Source: a candidate division WWE3 bacterium RIFOXYD1_FULL_43_17
GTDB taxonomy: Bacteria > Patescibacteriota > WWE3 > UBA101185 > UBA10185
Direction: 5' to 3'
Length of the DNA stretch: 38,420 bases
Assembly (NCBI GenBank): GCA_001773385.1
Contig: MEWJ01000057.1
Span: forward strand, 1 to 38,420
Shown piece after piece: positions 1 through 7,915 of this stretch; within the stretch, counting starts at the first letter, position 1, and every line of letters starts with the position of its first letter. The translations under genes were made by a program, and so were the position numbers. The notes beneath the pieces are model-generated. The model was not told where the DNA came from. It ran no database searches and was given only the letters and a program-made list of their open reading frames with translations.

Positions 1-29
1 CATTATGTATATTAAACTAGAAAATTCGT

Positions 30-58
30 TTGTTGACTATAGCAGGGTATGTTATAAA
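30..58 (+). promoter_or_regulatory. Promoter of response regulator, leaderless geometry
   Basis: TTGTTG (30-35), a 17-base spacer and TATAAA (53-58), preceded by an extended -10 TG at 50-51. Six bases separate the -10 hexamer from the ATG at 65, so the predicted transcript begins at the start codon. There is no SD sequence before the gene. Confidence 0.6.
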
Positions 59-64
59 TAACGT

Positions 65-448
65 ATGCCAGATAAAACAAAAAACAAAGTATTAATAATT
101 GAAGATGAGCAGGACATAAGAACTATATACGCAGAAGTCCTGCAAAATGCAGGTTACACAGTTGACCAGGCTCCTAACGGAGAGGTCGGTGGAGAAAAAA
201 TAAAAAACACCGACTGGAGCATACTCCTTTTGGATATAATGCTTCCGGGTAAAGACGGTTTGAAGATATTGAAAGACCTTAAGGAAACTCCGGAATTGAA
301 AAAAGGGCCCGTGGTTGTTCTGACTAATCTGAACAGCGAGCACATTATTCAGGAAGCCTTTAAGTTAGGTGCCGACGGATATTTGATAAAGTCCGAGGTT
401 AATCCTGACAAGGTTGTTGAAGAAGTCGGTAGGTTTTCGGGCGTTTAA
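65..448 (+). CDS. Single-domain response regulator (CheY-like receiver)
   Basis: A 127-residue protein that is one complete receiver domain with no output domain. The acidic pocket is E13/D14, the phospho-acceptor is D57 in LLLDIMLPG, and the switch residues are T87 and K109, all at standard positions. It should act as a phosphorylation-controlled protein-interaction module in the cytoplasm. No histidine kinase is in the window, so its partner is unknown; lying about 1 kb before a pilus locus it could control pili, but that is inference only. It has its own promoter with leaderless geometry and no SD. The family assignment is secure; the specific role is not. Confidence 0.93.
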   Translation: MPDKTKNKVLIIEDEQDIRTIYAEVLQNAGYTVDQAPNGEVGGEKIKNTDWSILLLDIMLPGKDGLKILKDLKETPELKKGPVVVLTNLNSEHIIQEAFKLGADGYLIKSEVNPDKVVEEVGRFSGV

Positions 449-584
449 ATTACACCAATAACTTTAGTTACCTCGCTAGCTTCTCCCTTTACCTCTATGG
501 GTTAGTTGTGCTATTCTTGCCCCAATATTATTCGGGGCAATAATCCCAATATAAAAATCACTCGCGACGGAAGGAGACGAGAAG
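449..584 (+). promoter_or_regulatory. Intergenic leader with stem-loop and possible promoter
   Basis: It holds a perfect 7-bp stem (517-523 with 534-540), not followed by a T run and so a poor terminator. A short palindrome lies at 459-470. TATAAA at 550-555 could be the -10 of the next gene, without a clear -35, and TGCTATTCT (509-517) is an alternative. A strong SD (GGAAGGAG) lies at about 569-576. Confidence 0.35.
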
Positions 585-1343
585 ATGAAAAAGAACCCAA
601 TTTTCTGGGTAAGACTTGCTGTTGCTGTCGTAGCGGCGGTTACTCTAGGGTACGTTCTTGTGTCAAAGTTTGTGACTGGTCCGCAGGAAATTGCTGTCGC
701 GACCGCTACTCCGGTTCCGACCCGGTCTGTGCCTACCGTAACACCTACCGTAACACAAGTTCCGACAGGTACGCAGACGCAGACACGGGTACCCACAGAA
801 ACGCCAGAACCTTCGGCTACCGTGGTCGTGTCTGCCACACCACCCACCGGTTTTACCTTTTACGGAGCTCAATTGGAATTTCTCCGTACGGTCTTGGGGT
901 GGGGTTACGAAGTTTCTGACTGCCTATACAACCTTGAAGAAGCTGCAAATCTCAAAGTGAGCGAACCGGGAAAATGTGTCATGGGAGTAAATGTCTATCC
1001 TTCGAAAAAGGAAAGATTGGTGGGTAACTATTTGTTCCTGGCAAATTATTACAAATTTGTCGGCGACTCGAGGTCAGCCATCCCCTATGAGTACTTTTTT
1101 TATCATTACGACGGTACTTTTGTGGACCCCGCAGTGGACTGGTTAAGCCTAGATCCTCACGCCGTGTGGAGGTGGACAGCTGATAACGGTTTTATGAGAA
1201 AGGTGGCCAATTACTACGGACTTGATTACCCGGATGAACTGCCGCCGGACCCTATTAGAATTTTGCCTTTGACAACAGAAGAGTATCTGACAATTCTATC
1301 CAGACCCGATCTTTTCCCCGGGTGGGTCGAAAGTCATAAATAG
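585..1343 (+). CDS. Membrane-anchored surface protein with Thr/Pro linker
   Basis: A 252-residue protein of unknown function. Residues about 8-28 form one N-terminal transmembrane anchor. Residues about 37-86 are almost entirely Thr, Pro, Val, Ser and Glu, a typical extended cell-surface linker. The rest is a soluble, aromatic-rich domain with two cysteines (a possible disulfide), so the domain is probably displayed outside. The start is fixed by a strong SD 8-9 bases upstream. The gene is monocistronic and followed directly by an intrinsic terminator. I do not recognise the C-terminal domain; the many Trp/Tyr residues might suit ligand or glycan binding, but that is speculation. Confidence 0.8.
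   Translation: MKKNPIFWVRLAVAVVAAVTLGYVLVSKFVTGPQEIAVATATPVPTRSVPTVTPTVTQVPTGTQTQTRVPTETPEPSATVVVSATPPTGFTFYGAQLEFLRTVLGWGYEVSDCLYNLEEAANLKVSEPGKCVMGVNVYPSKKERLVGNYLFLANYYKFVGDSRSAIPYEYFFYHYDGTFVDPAVDWLSLDPHAVWRWTADNGFMRKVANYYGLDYPDELPPDPIRILPLTTEEYLTILSRPDLFPGWVESHK
733..756 (+). repeat. Tandem 12-bp direct repeat in the linker
   Basis: CTACCGTAACAC occurs twice back to back (733-744 and 745-756) and encodes repeated Pro-Thr-Val-Thr units. Identity at the DNA level suggests recent slippage expansion of the linker. Confidence 0.8.
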
Positions 1344-1350
1344 TTGTAAC

Positions 1351-1392
1351 GGGAGCCTTAGTTCGCGAAAACGCTAACAGGCTCCCATTTTT
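1351..1392 (+). terminator. Intrinsic terminator after surface protein gene
   Basis: GGGAGCCT (1351-1358) pairs with AGGCTCCC (1379-1386), with extra inner pairing TTAG/CTAA, and is followed by ATTTTTTG. It is a well-formed rho-independent terminator. Confidence 0.9.
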
Positions 1393-1405
1393 TGTTAGGC
1401 GGTCA

Positions 1406-1435
1406 TTGACCAGGGATAAAGGTTATTCGTATAAT
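1406..1435 (+). promoter_or_regulatory. Promoter at head of the pilus/surface locus
   Basis: TTGACC (1406-1411), an 18-base spacer and consensus TATAAT (1430-1435). The ATG at 1442 begins six bases after the -10, so the mRNA should be leaderless. It lies just after the upstream terminator. Confidence 0.8.
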
Positions 1436-1441
1436 TTTCCT

Positions 1442-1978
1442 ATGAAACGTTACCTGCCCGCCATCTTTGTTTTCCTTTTAGTTATATCGGTGGGTTTATT
1501 TATTTCCACAGGTTACATTAAAACTTTATTATCTCAAAAAACTATTGAAACAACCGAAGACTTGGGATTTTCGAAAACAGCCGATGCCCCGTTCGTTGAA
1601 AAGCCGGGAATTGGAAGATTCCCCGGAGTGGCCGAGCACAACGTTGGTTCAAAAGAATTTTCGGGTTACCTGCAAAATCAGAGTGCACGGGCCAAGCTTC
1701 CTGAGAACTATGAACTTTACGTTGTAAAAGAAGTATTAAACAGGAATGAAGGCAGGGTTTCACTTATGATATCTAACGTCTTGTCTGAACATGTTTTTAA
1801 GTGCACACCAGAACGAACTGCTGCTTTCACGTTTATTAACCAGAATTTTATTTCTTCAGGATTTGATTTTATGAGTACAATAACGCCGGGTGACATGGTA
1901 TATGCTAAGTGTTACAAAGAAGATTGTGTCGAACTCGGCCCTGACTGCATTATCTTGAAAGGAAGCTATGAGGATTAG
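1442..1978 (+). CDS. Membrane-anchored protein of the pilus locus, unknown function
   Basis: A 178-residue protein with one N-terminal hydrophobic segment (about residues 4-24), then a soluble domain that is likely extracytoplasmic. It has four cysteines, all in the C-terminal half, consistent with two disulfides. The ATG at 1442 is chosen rather than one 36 bases upstream because the consensus -10 lies between them and the protein then begins with a normal anchor (MKRYLPAIF). It overlaps the following secreted protein gene by 11 bases, so the two are probably co-translated. No family is recognised; its place at the head of the locus suggests a surface or pilus accessory role. Confidence 0.75.
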   Translation: MKRYLPAIFVFLLVISVGLFISTGYIKTLLSQKTIETTEDLGFSKTADAPFVEKPGIGRFPGVAEHNVGSKEFSGYLQNQSARAKLPENYELYVVKEVLNRNEGRVSLMISNVLSEHVFKCTPERTAAFTFINQNFISSGFDFMSTITPGDMVYAKCYKEDCVELGPDCIILKGSYED

Positions 1979-4223
1979 GTATAGTCTTCAAACTACCCTC
2001 TTTCGCAATGTTTTTAATCTTATGCTGACCTCTTTATTTTTCTTTTTTCTGTTTACGGTAACTTCCGGTTTGTATCAGGCCAACGGAGCTACGTGTACGC
2101 CCGGAGAATGCCCTTCAGGATGGTACGTGTGTGATTCTGCTCCTTATGCGTCTCCTCCACAGACAGATGACACGTGTTGCTACGAGAATGGCTGCCCTAG
2201 CTCGGAGTGCGAGGACGTAAATAAATGTTGTTGGTATGGAGAGTCTAACGCTTGTACATACGCTACGTCTGGGGTGTGCCCCTCCTCGAACACCGAAACT
2301 TCAAACTGCTGGGCAACTACAAGATCTGAGTGTTTAGCCGATGGTTGTTGTTGGGTAGGTCTAAAATGCGTAACAAAAAAGCCTTCAAGCTGCCCGGCCT
2401 CAAAAGTAAATTTCGAATGTAGTATAGACCCGGACGATAAATGTTCACCCTGCAGTGGTAACACAGAAGAATCTTGTACAGATACAGCTCCCGATGCTGC
2501 TTCACTGATTAATCCGGCAGATGGTGCTGAGTTATTTGGCAACACGACAGTACTTTTAGACTGGGGCACTCCCGCAGGCTGGGGCGAGAATTGTGCCGGC
2601 GCCGAATCTAACATTTACAGAGTATTTGTGGACAGCGGTGCGGGTTTTGTTCAGCAGGGCGGAGATATTTATGAGCCTACCACCGAACTTCTTTTTTCTC
2701 TCGATACAATGGCCGCTAAAAATTACAAGTGGTATGTTGTGACGGACAATGGCGTGAAGACTAATACATCCGCGACAAGGTCCTTCTCCAGTAACCCGTC
2801 TCTCAACCTAACTATAAATGTTCAGGAGATTTCGATGAGTTCTTCTTTTTGTCCGGCTTCGGCATTAAGAAGTCTAGCTGGTGTATCTATTACTGTTTCT
2901 GTTTCCGGAGTGACTGAAACTTACTCTGTAGTATCTGGCACGGACGGTTCTGTAAAAATCCCTGTAAAATACGCAACCGCAACACCTGCTCAAATGACAA
3001 TTTGTTCTACCTACAGTGAGGGGATGTGCCAATCATATGGTCTCAGGTGTGCCGATTTGGTCAGATACGACGCTCCACAAAATTGCGTCACCGTTCCTCA
3101 GACCACGGTGGCTACTACCCAAAGTACTACGCTTCAGCTATCCAAGATTAAAAAAGATCCCTGGGTTGCTGTAGTAGACGGAGATGCATATGCGAAGAGT
3201 TTTACAAACCCGGGCCCTTGTTCTACCGAAACCCAAGTGTTGGGAGGATTTTATGGCGGTATGCTGAACCTTAACAAGTTAAGCCTGGGCAGCAATATAT
3301 ACGCTTTATCCGTAGGTAACTCTTCTTTTCCGGGAGACATTTCTGAGGGAACCGGGGGCGGTTACGCAAAGAACATAGGTGTGGCGCAGGACGAAGCTGA
3401 AGAAATAAAAATACCGGAAAACGCCAAGAGCATGACGAATTTGGGCGGTTACATCAGACCGGACGTGTACAAAATGAGCATTACCGATTTCAACAATAGC
3501 TCGGGACTCTATTACTTTCTTAGGTCAGGCATAATCGAGGTATCTAATGCCGGAAGCATGTCCGCAATTTATGCGGGGGTCAAATGCTACCCAGGGGATA
3601 TAAATTACAGACCCGGATCGCTAGATGTTTGTATAGGTATTACAAAGACCACTAGAATAGTGGGATGTACACTGAGTTCTTGTTTTGTCTATAACGGAAA
3701 TATATCTCCCAGAGTTGGTTTCATATACGTCCAAGGTAATCCATCGCAGACATTGATTATTGATAGTCCGATTAGAGGGATAGGAGCAGTAGGTATGACA
3801 ACCGAACCCGGCACTGTTGTAATACTAACCAAGGCGCGTGTGAAGATAGACGCTTCGTTAGCCACTCCCCTAGCCTCTTATACAGTGGACTCTCCGCCTC
3901 AGGTAGAGGCAGTAATAATTTCCTCCAGCGGTATAGAAGTTGGTAGCAACTACACAGAAGCTACCCCCGACAATCCGGTAGTTTTCTACGGCTCTCTTAT
4001 AAGTACTAAACCAGGAGCCTCTCCCGGCAAAGGTATACAAATACTCCGTGACCTCGGTCTTGACAACAATACCTACCCGGCGGTTGTTGTTAATTACCCT
4101 CTGGATATGCTCGACCGTGTTAGTAAATCTATTAAATTCAATTCAAAATGGGGTAAAGAAACCGGGCTCGAGGTTTTTGACGTGAAGTACGAATTTGACG
4201 ATGTTACCGAAACAGTAGATTAA
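1968..4223 (+). CDS. Large cysteine-rich secreted protein of the pilus locus
   Basis: A 751-residue protein with a long N-terminal hydrophobic signal (residues about 8-38, likely cleavage near ANGA). Residues about 42-175 contain 21 cysteines, including two similar modules (about 85-150), each with SEC, a CC-W-G core, a later Cys and a CP-x-S end. The spacing faintly recalls trefoil-type domains. Residues about 180-275 look like a fibronectin III-type beta sandwich. The remainder is beta-rich with no known motif. The total is 32 cysteines. It lies directly before a PilX-like gene (1 bp gap), so a pilus-associated adhesin or tip protein, analogous in position to PilY1, is a reasonable inference; no PilY1 beta-propeller is visible. 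Confidence 0.72.
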   Translation: MRIRYSLQTTLFRNVFNLMLTSLFFFFLFTVTSGLYQANGATCTPGECPSGWYVCDSAPYASPPQTDDTCCYENGCPSSECEDVNKCCWYGESNACTYATSGVCPSSNTETSNCWATTRSECLADGCCWVGLKCVTKKPSSCPASKVNFECSIDPDDKCSPCSGNTEESCTDTAPDAASLINPADGAELFGNTTVLLDWGTPAGWGENCAGAESNIYRVFVDSGAGFVQQGGDIYEPTTELLFSLDTMAAKNYKWYVVTDNGVKTNTSATRSFSSNPSLNLTINVQEISMSSSFCPASALRSLAGVSITVSVSGVTETYSVVSGTDGSVKIPVKYATATPAQMTICSTYSEGMCQSYGLRCADLVRYDAPQNCVTVPQTTVATTQSTTLQLSKIKKDPWVAVVDGDAYAKSFTNPGPCSTETQVLGGFYGGMLNLNKLSLGSNIYALSVGNSSFPGDISEGTGGGYAKNIGVAQDEAEEIKIPENAKSMTNLGGYIRPDVYKMSITDFNNSSGLYYFLRSGIIEVSNAGSMSAIYAGVKCYPGDINYRPGSLDVCIGITKTTRIVGCTLSSCFVYNGNISPRVGFIYVQGNPSQTLIIDSPIRGIGAVGMTTEPGTVVILTKARVKIDASLATPLASYTVDSPPQVEAVIISSSGIEVGSNYTEATPDNPVVFYGSLISTKPGASPGKGIQILRDLGLDNNTYPAVVVNYPLDMLDRVSKSIKFNSKWGKETGLEVFDVKYEFDDVTETVD

Positions 4224-4224
4224 T

Positions 4225-5103
4225 ATGAATAGACGGTTTAAAGAATTAAATAACAACGGACAGGCCCTATTATTTGTTGTTGTTGCGATGACCATAGCGT
4301 TGTCTGTCGGAGTTGCAATAAGTAGCAGGACTTTGCAGATGTCTTCGCGCGTATCCAGGACCGACACCTCCGCAAGAGTACTTGCGGCAGCGGAGGGCGG
4401 TATAGACAGACTACTGGACCAACCCACCGTGTTACTTGATCGTTTGGCAGCTAAAACTCAGGATTGTACGGAATTGGGTTTTACCTCCGTAACAGGTGAC
4501 TTAACCAGGTGTATTTTAAATTTTCAGAAAGCTCCGTCGGACCCAATAGAGTCGAGAGCAATTTTGAGTGCCCGTACTTTCAACCACACCGATATTATGG
4601 GTAGCACGGGCTACTACGCGACGAATCTTTTGCCGGGTCAGTCAAAGAATATTGAGTTGACCGGCATGAATAATATAAGAATTTGTTGGCAAAACAGTAG
4701 TGCTGCCATTGAATATATTTTGTACGGTCCTGTAACAACGGAAAGAAATTTCTTGAAAGCTTCGGGAGGTGTGACTTTTAGTTCTGACATCTCTTCAACA
4801 GGTTTTAGCGATGCAAGTAGTGAGGCTATCCGTGAAGGCTATCCTATGCCGAACTGCTATAACGTAGCCGTTACAGGAATGACCGGTGTGAGAATAAGAA
4901 GTATTTTTCAAAATTCAGAAGTTGCAATCGTTCCTGTCGACCCCACTTCCCTACCAGTCCAAGGGTACAGATTGTATTCAAGAGGAGAGTTGGTGCAGGA
5001 GGACGATGTGAAAACTACGAAAGCGATTGTAGTATACAGATCTTACAGCAGCGCGCCCGCATTTTTTGATTACGCTATCTTCTCTAATGGAGATACGCCC
5101 TAA
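4225..5103 (+). CDS. PilX-like pilus assembly protein (paralog A)
   Basis: A 292-residue protein with an N-terminal hydrophobic helix (about residues 12-34) directly after NNNGQ, resembling the PilX/GspK-type start in which Gly-Gln precedes the helix and the usual Glu+5 is absent. The soluble part has four cysteines. It is a paralog of the protein at 8472: shared features are an (I/V)CW motif, a PNC(Y/F) motif and a C-terminal AP-x-FFDYA segment in the same order. It starts one base after the upstream stop with no SD, so translation is probably coupled. Expected role: minor component of the pilus priming complex. Family call moderate. Confidence 0.65.
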   Translation: MNRRFKELNNNGQALLFVVVAMTIALSVGVAISSRTLQMSSRVSRTDTSARVLAAAEGGIDRLLDQPTVLLDRLAAKTQDCTELGFTSVTGDLTRCILNFQKAPSDPIESRAILSARTFNHTDIMGSTGYYATNLLPGQSKNIELTGMNNIRICWQNSSAAIEYILYGPVTTERNFLKASGGVTFSSDISSTGFSDASSEAIREGYPMPNCYNVAVTGMTGVRIRSIFQNSEVAIVPVDPTSLPVQGYRLYSRGELVQEDDVKTTKAIVVYRSYSSAPAFFDYAIFSNGDTP

Positions 5104-5138
5104 TTTATTTATACCGACCCTCTAAAGGTGGAATCGTA

Positions 5139-5167
5139 TTGACACTAATTAGGGGCGAAGTCATAAT
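5139..5167 (+). promoter_or_regulatory. Strong promoter of the major pilin
   Basis: TTGACA (5139-5144), a 17-base spacer and CATAAT (5162-5167). The predicted start near 5174 leaves a leader of about 75 bases ending in a very strong SD (AAGGAGGGGGGTGAG) before ATG 5250. The gap 5104-5249 holds no gene. Confidence 0.8.
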
Positions 5168-5249
5168 TTAAAAGATAAATGTTCATACTGCCTAAAATTA
5201 TTTTAAGATCTAGAAATGGATTAGATAGAAGGAGGGGGGTGAGAAGCAG

Positions 5250-5762
5250 ATGAAAGAATTGAAAAGAATAATTAATTCTGCTTCGGGATTTACGCTTATC
5301 GAGTTGTTGATAGTTATTGTTGTTATCGGTATTTTAGCGGGAGTCGTTTTGGCTGTTATAAACCCCGTCGCTACCCAATACAAAGCTAATCAGACTGTTT
5401 TAAGAACCAACGTTGAAAAAGCTTGTTTAGCATTACATTCCTGTGGTGCCACTACGACCAGAGCTACCAGATGTGACACGGCAGATGAAATAGGTGTTAT
5501 CTGGCCCCCGTCAGCACCAGCTGCAGGCGGAACGACTGATGCACAGTGGTGTATCGATACCGATGGTAATGAAGCGGCCTGTTCAGCAGCCCCCGCATCG
5601 GGAGATGGTAATACAGTTTATGTTTGGGGAGATATAGATAATCCCCTTGCGACAGGCGGTGCACGCTGTAGATATTATTGCGGTTATAACTTTACCTCAA
5701 GCCAGACAGTATCTTTGACTATGAGTGCTGTTGCAGCAAATCAGGGGTGTACCCTCGATTAG
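5250..5762 (+). CDS. Type IV major pilin (prepilin)
   Basis: A 170-residue prepilin. The leader ends in Gly before FTLIELLIVIVVIG, with Phe at +1 and Glu at +5, the classic prepilin peptidase site and assembly helix. The globular part contains eight cysteines, unusually many for a pilin of this size, suggesting up to four disulfides. It is called major because it alone in the cluster has a consensus promoter, a long leader and an extremely strong SD, plus a hairpin directly downstream, features expected of a highly expressed gene. The prepilin peptidase and the PilB/PilC motor proteins are not in this window. Confidence 0.9.
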   Translation: MKELKRIINSASGFTLIELLIVIVVIGILAGVVLAVINPVATQYKANQTVLRTNVEKACLALHSCGATTTRATRCDTADEIGVIWPPSAPAAGGTTDAQWCIDTDGNEAACSAAPASGDGNTVYVWGDIDNPLATGGARCRYYCGYNFTSSQTVSLTMSAVAANQGCTLD

Positions 5763-5778
5763 TAAGTATTTAGCATTT

Positions 5779-5804
5779 GGGGGCACAGGAGCGTCCTGTG
5801 TCCC
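5779..5804 (+). terminator. Stem-loop between major and minor pilin genes
   Basis: GGGCACAGGA (5781-5790), loop GCG and TCCTGTGTCCC (5794-5804): a near-perfect stem with one bulge, followed by only a broken T stretch. It is likely a partial terminator or 3' stabilising structure that lowers expression of the minor pilins relative to the major pilin. Confidence 0.6.
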
Positions 5805-5818
5805 TTGTTACGTTTAAT

Positions 5819-6325
5819 ATGAAAGAACATAAAAAAGGTTTCACAATAGTAGAACTACTCATCGTGGTTTCTGTCATCGGAATACTTAGCGGAGTAACAC
5901 TGTCCGTTATTAATCCTGCAAAATTGCAGGCCCGCGCAAGAGACTCGCAAAGAATTTCGGATTTAAAGAAGATTCAAACGGCACTAGAAGCATACTTTTC
6001 GGATTTCCGCAGTTATCCTCCAAAAGCTACACCGGCCTCATACTATGCGGTGAGCACACTTAGCGGAGTGCTGGTGCCGAATTATATTTCCCAATTACCG
6101 ACAGACCCGAAAGGCTACAGTGCTGCCTATTCCTGTGCTGCTGATTTTGGTTACACGTATCGTACCAACAGTACTACAGGCGGCACAGCGTACGTTTTAC
6201 TGGCTAAAATGGAAACCACGTCCGTGGATTATTCAAAGTGTTCCGATTCCGGCATTAGCAACTGCGTGACATTCGGATGTAGTACGTGCGCCACTTACTG
6301 CCATGCAGTTCAAAACACCTTTTAA
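5819..6325 (+). CDS. Type IV pilin-like protein (minor pseudopilin)
   Basis: A 168-residue prepilin whose leader ends KKG before FTIVELLIVVSVIG, with Glu+5 present. After the helix come ARDSQRISDLKKIQ, a SYP motif, LPTDP and a C-terminal YVLLAKME strand, the pattern of short GspG-like pilins. It has six cysteines. The ATG at 5819 is preferred over an in-frame ATG at 5777 because the latter lies before the hairpin and would place 14 extra residues ahead of a normal short leader. There is no SD, so expression probably depends on read-through from the major pilin. Confidence 0.85.
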   Translation: MKEHKKGFTIVELLIVVSVIGILSGVTLSVINPAKLQARARDSQRISDLKKIQTALEAYFSDFRSYPPKATPASYYAVSTLSGVLVPNYISQLPTDPKGYSAAYSCAADFGYTYRTNSTTGGTAYVLLAKMETTSVDYSKCSDSGISNCVTFGCSTCATYCHAVQNTF

Positions 6326-6328
6326 AAA

Positions 6329-6820
6329 ATGAGAAAGTTTCTCAATCCTAAAGCATTCACACTTCTCGAAATCACTATTGTTACGGCTATTCTTCTTGTG
6401 CTCCTGGGCACCACCATTTCATTAATCGCCCCTTCAAATTCAAAAGGCAGGTCGCGGGATGCAAGAAGAATGTCGGACATTTCTAATTTAGATAGAGCTT
6501 TAAACGAATACAAGATGGATTTTGGAGTTTATCCCGGGGAAGAAAATACCCTTTATACAAGTAATGTTGTTCCCTCAGGTTCGCCCAGCATCTACTCCCC
6601 CACTTCAGGCTGGGTACCCGCGGACTTGTCGGATTATTTTCCAAAATACCCGACAGATCCTGTTAACGACGCCACATATCATTATGAGTACGTACATAAT
6701 TCTGTAAGCTACGAAATTTCCGCGCGTGCGGAACAGTTGGTGCAGGAACCTTCCAATGACGGTGGAAACGACCCGTCCAGTTACGAATTAGGCAACAACT
6801 TATTGCTGATCTCACCATAA
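6329..6820 (+). CDS. Type IV pilin-like protein with Ala at cleavage site
   Basis: A 163-residue pilin-like protein beginning three bases after the previous stop. The N-terminal motif is KAFTLLEITIV: Glu+5 is present but the residue before the cleavage site is Ala, where Gly is nearly invariant in prepilins. Downstream are SRDARRMSDISNLDRAL, VYPG and YPTDP, the GspG-like pattern shared with the upstream gene. It has no cysteine, unlike its neighbours. It could be a minor pilin processed slowly, or one retained in the membrane. Confidence 0.8.
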   Translation: MRKFLNPKAFTLLEITIVTAILLVLLGTTISLIAPSNSKGRSRDARRMSDISNLDRALNEYKMDFGVYPGEENTLYTSNVVPSGSPSIYSPTSGWVPADLSDYFPKYPTDPVNDATYHYEYVHNSVSYEISARAEQLVQEPSNDGGNDPSSYELGNNLLLISP

Positions 6821-6826
6821 TTTTTG

Positions 6827-6835
6827 TGCTACTAT
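6827..6835 (+). promoter_or_regulatory. Extended -10 promoter before FimT-like gene
   Basis: TG-C-TACTAT (6827-6835) ends six bases before ATG 6842, the same spacing as at the other leaderless starts. No -35 at good spacing. Confidence 0.5.
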
Positions 6836-6841
6836 TTATAT

Positions 6842-7384
6842 ATGAAACTGCCCCACTACGTTAAGAGTGTTATGTCACACGGCAACGGATTCACGCTGGT
6901 AGAGCTAATGGTGGTGGTTGGAATTTTGACGCTTGTTTCGGGAATAATGATTCCTTCTTTTTCAACTTACACAAGAAATCAGATGTTAAAACAGGCTCAG
7001 GAAAATTTGAAAAGCGATTTGAGGAGTGCTCAAAACAGGGCGTTAACAGGTACAGGTTCGGACCAGACAATTGGCGGCCAACCGGTTTTATACTGGGCGG
7101 TTTCTTATTCTCAAACATCCGGTTCTAACGCCACGTACAGCTTTTATTTAACAGCTTCCAATAACTGTGTAACTAACGCTACGCTCCAGCAAACTGTTAA
7201 ACTTCCGGAAAATATTACGGTTGCGGCCAGCCCTTCGTCGGGGACCCATTGTTTGCTTTTCAGTTTAGAAGATGGCTCGGTCTTTGAACGAAACATTAGT
7301 GTGCCTGCTAATACAGACCCCATACCGGATACTTCTATTTATCTTGTACATTCTTCTGACACTTCAGTTACAAAAAGCGTATAG
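6842..7384 (+). CDS. FimT/GspH-like minor pilin
   Basis: A 180-residue prepilin with leader ending GNG before FTLVELMVVVGIL, Glu+5 present. The region after the helix (IPSFSTYTRNQMLKQAQ, then DLRSAQNRAL) is the typical GspH/FimT pattern, in which this minor pilin forms part of the initiation complex at the pilus tip. Two cysteines lie in the C-terminal half. The ATG at 6842 is chosen over an in-frame ATG at 6824, which overlaps the extended -10 box. Confidence 0.82.
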   Translation: MKLPHYVKSVMSHGNGFTLVELMVVVGILTLVSGIMIPSFSTYTRNQMLKQAQENLKSDLRSAQNRALTGTGSDQTIGGQPVLYWAVSYSQTSGSNATYSFYLTASNNCVTNATLQQTVKLPENITVAASPSSGTHCLLFSLEDGSVFERNISVPANTDPIPDTSIYLVHSSDTSVTKSV

Positions 7385-7423
7385 ATTAATAAAACCGGGA
7401 TGATAGTCAGCTCGAATTAAAAT

Positions 7424-7915
7424 ATGAAAAAAAACTTTATAAAAATATTAGCTCAACAAAAAGGATTAGGACTTGTGGAAGTAATAGCAGCTTTAGGAAT
7501 TTCTGTTGTGGTAATCACTTCCCTACTCTCTCTTACCTTATTTTCCCTAAGGACATCAACACAAAGTACGCTCCTGATGGAAGGTACTAAAGCAGCGAAC
7601 TATCAAATGGAACTACTAAGAGCACATAGGGATCAGATCACTACTGCATGGGACACCGGTGCCAATAACTTTGTGGACTCTGTGGTTACATGTAACACAA
7701 CCACTCCCTGCTATGTGACGGACGCTTTTGCGGTAGTCCAGAACAGTAGGCGGACAACAAATGCAGGTAGCACACAGATTCTTACAGGATTTTATGCAAC
7801 GACCGAACCCGGTGGAACTACGGTGCATATAACTGTGGAATCGTCTTGGAATTTGGGAGCTCAGTCAAAAAACACGTTCGTTTACACTGATTTTACTAAC
7901 TGGCAATTAAAATGA
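7424..7915 (+). CDS. PilV/GspI-like minor pilin
   Basis: A 163-residue prepilin-like protein with a KG-LGLVEVIAALGISVVV start: Gly-1, Glu+5, and Leu in place of Phe at +1. The VEV-x-AALGI sequence is typical of PilV/GspI proteins. Two cysteines (TC and PC, about seven residues apart) may form a small disulfide loop. Its stop overlaps the ATG of the next gene by four bases (ATGA), indicating translational coupling with the PilW-like partner, the usual arrangement of these minor pilins. Confidence 0.8.
   Translation: MKKNFIKILAQQKGLGLVEVIAALGISVVVITSLLSLTLFSLRTSTQSTLLMEGTKAANYQMELLRAHRDQITTAWDTGANNFVDSVVTCNTTTPCYVTDAFAVVQNSRRTTNAGSTQILTGFYATTEPGGTTVHITVESSWNLGAQSKNTFVYTDFTNWQLK

Noticed and set aside
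2180-2614. 144-codon minus-strand frame inside the cysteine-rich gene
   Set aside because: Antisense shadow of a gene with signal peptide and domain structure; no SD and no recognisable protein features.
4143-4427. 94-codon minus-strand frame across the 1968/4225 junction
   Set aside because: Covers two well-supported plus-strand genes and has no SD or promoter.
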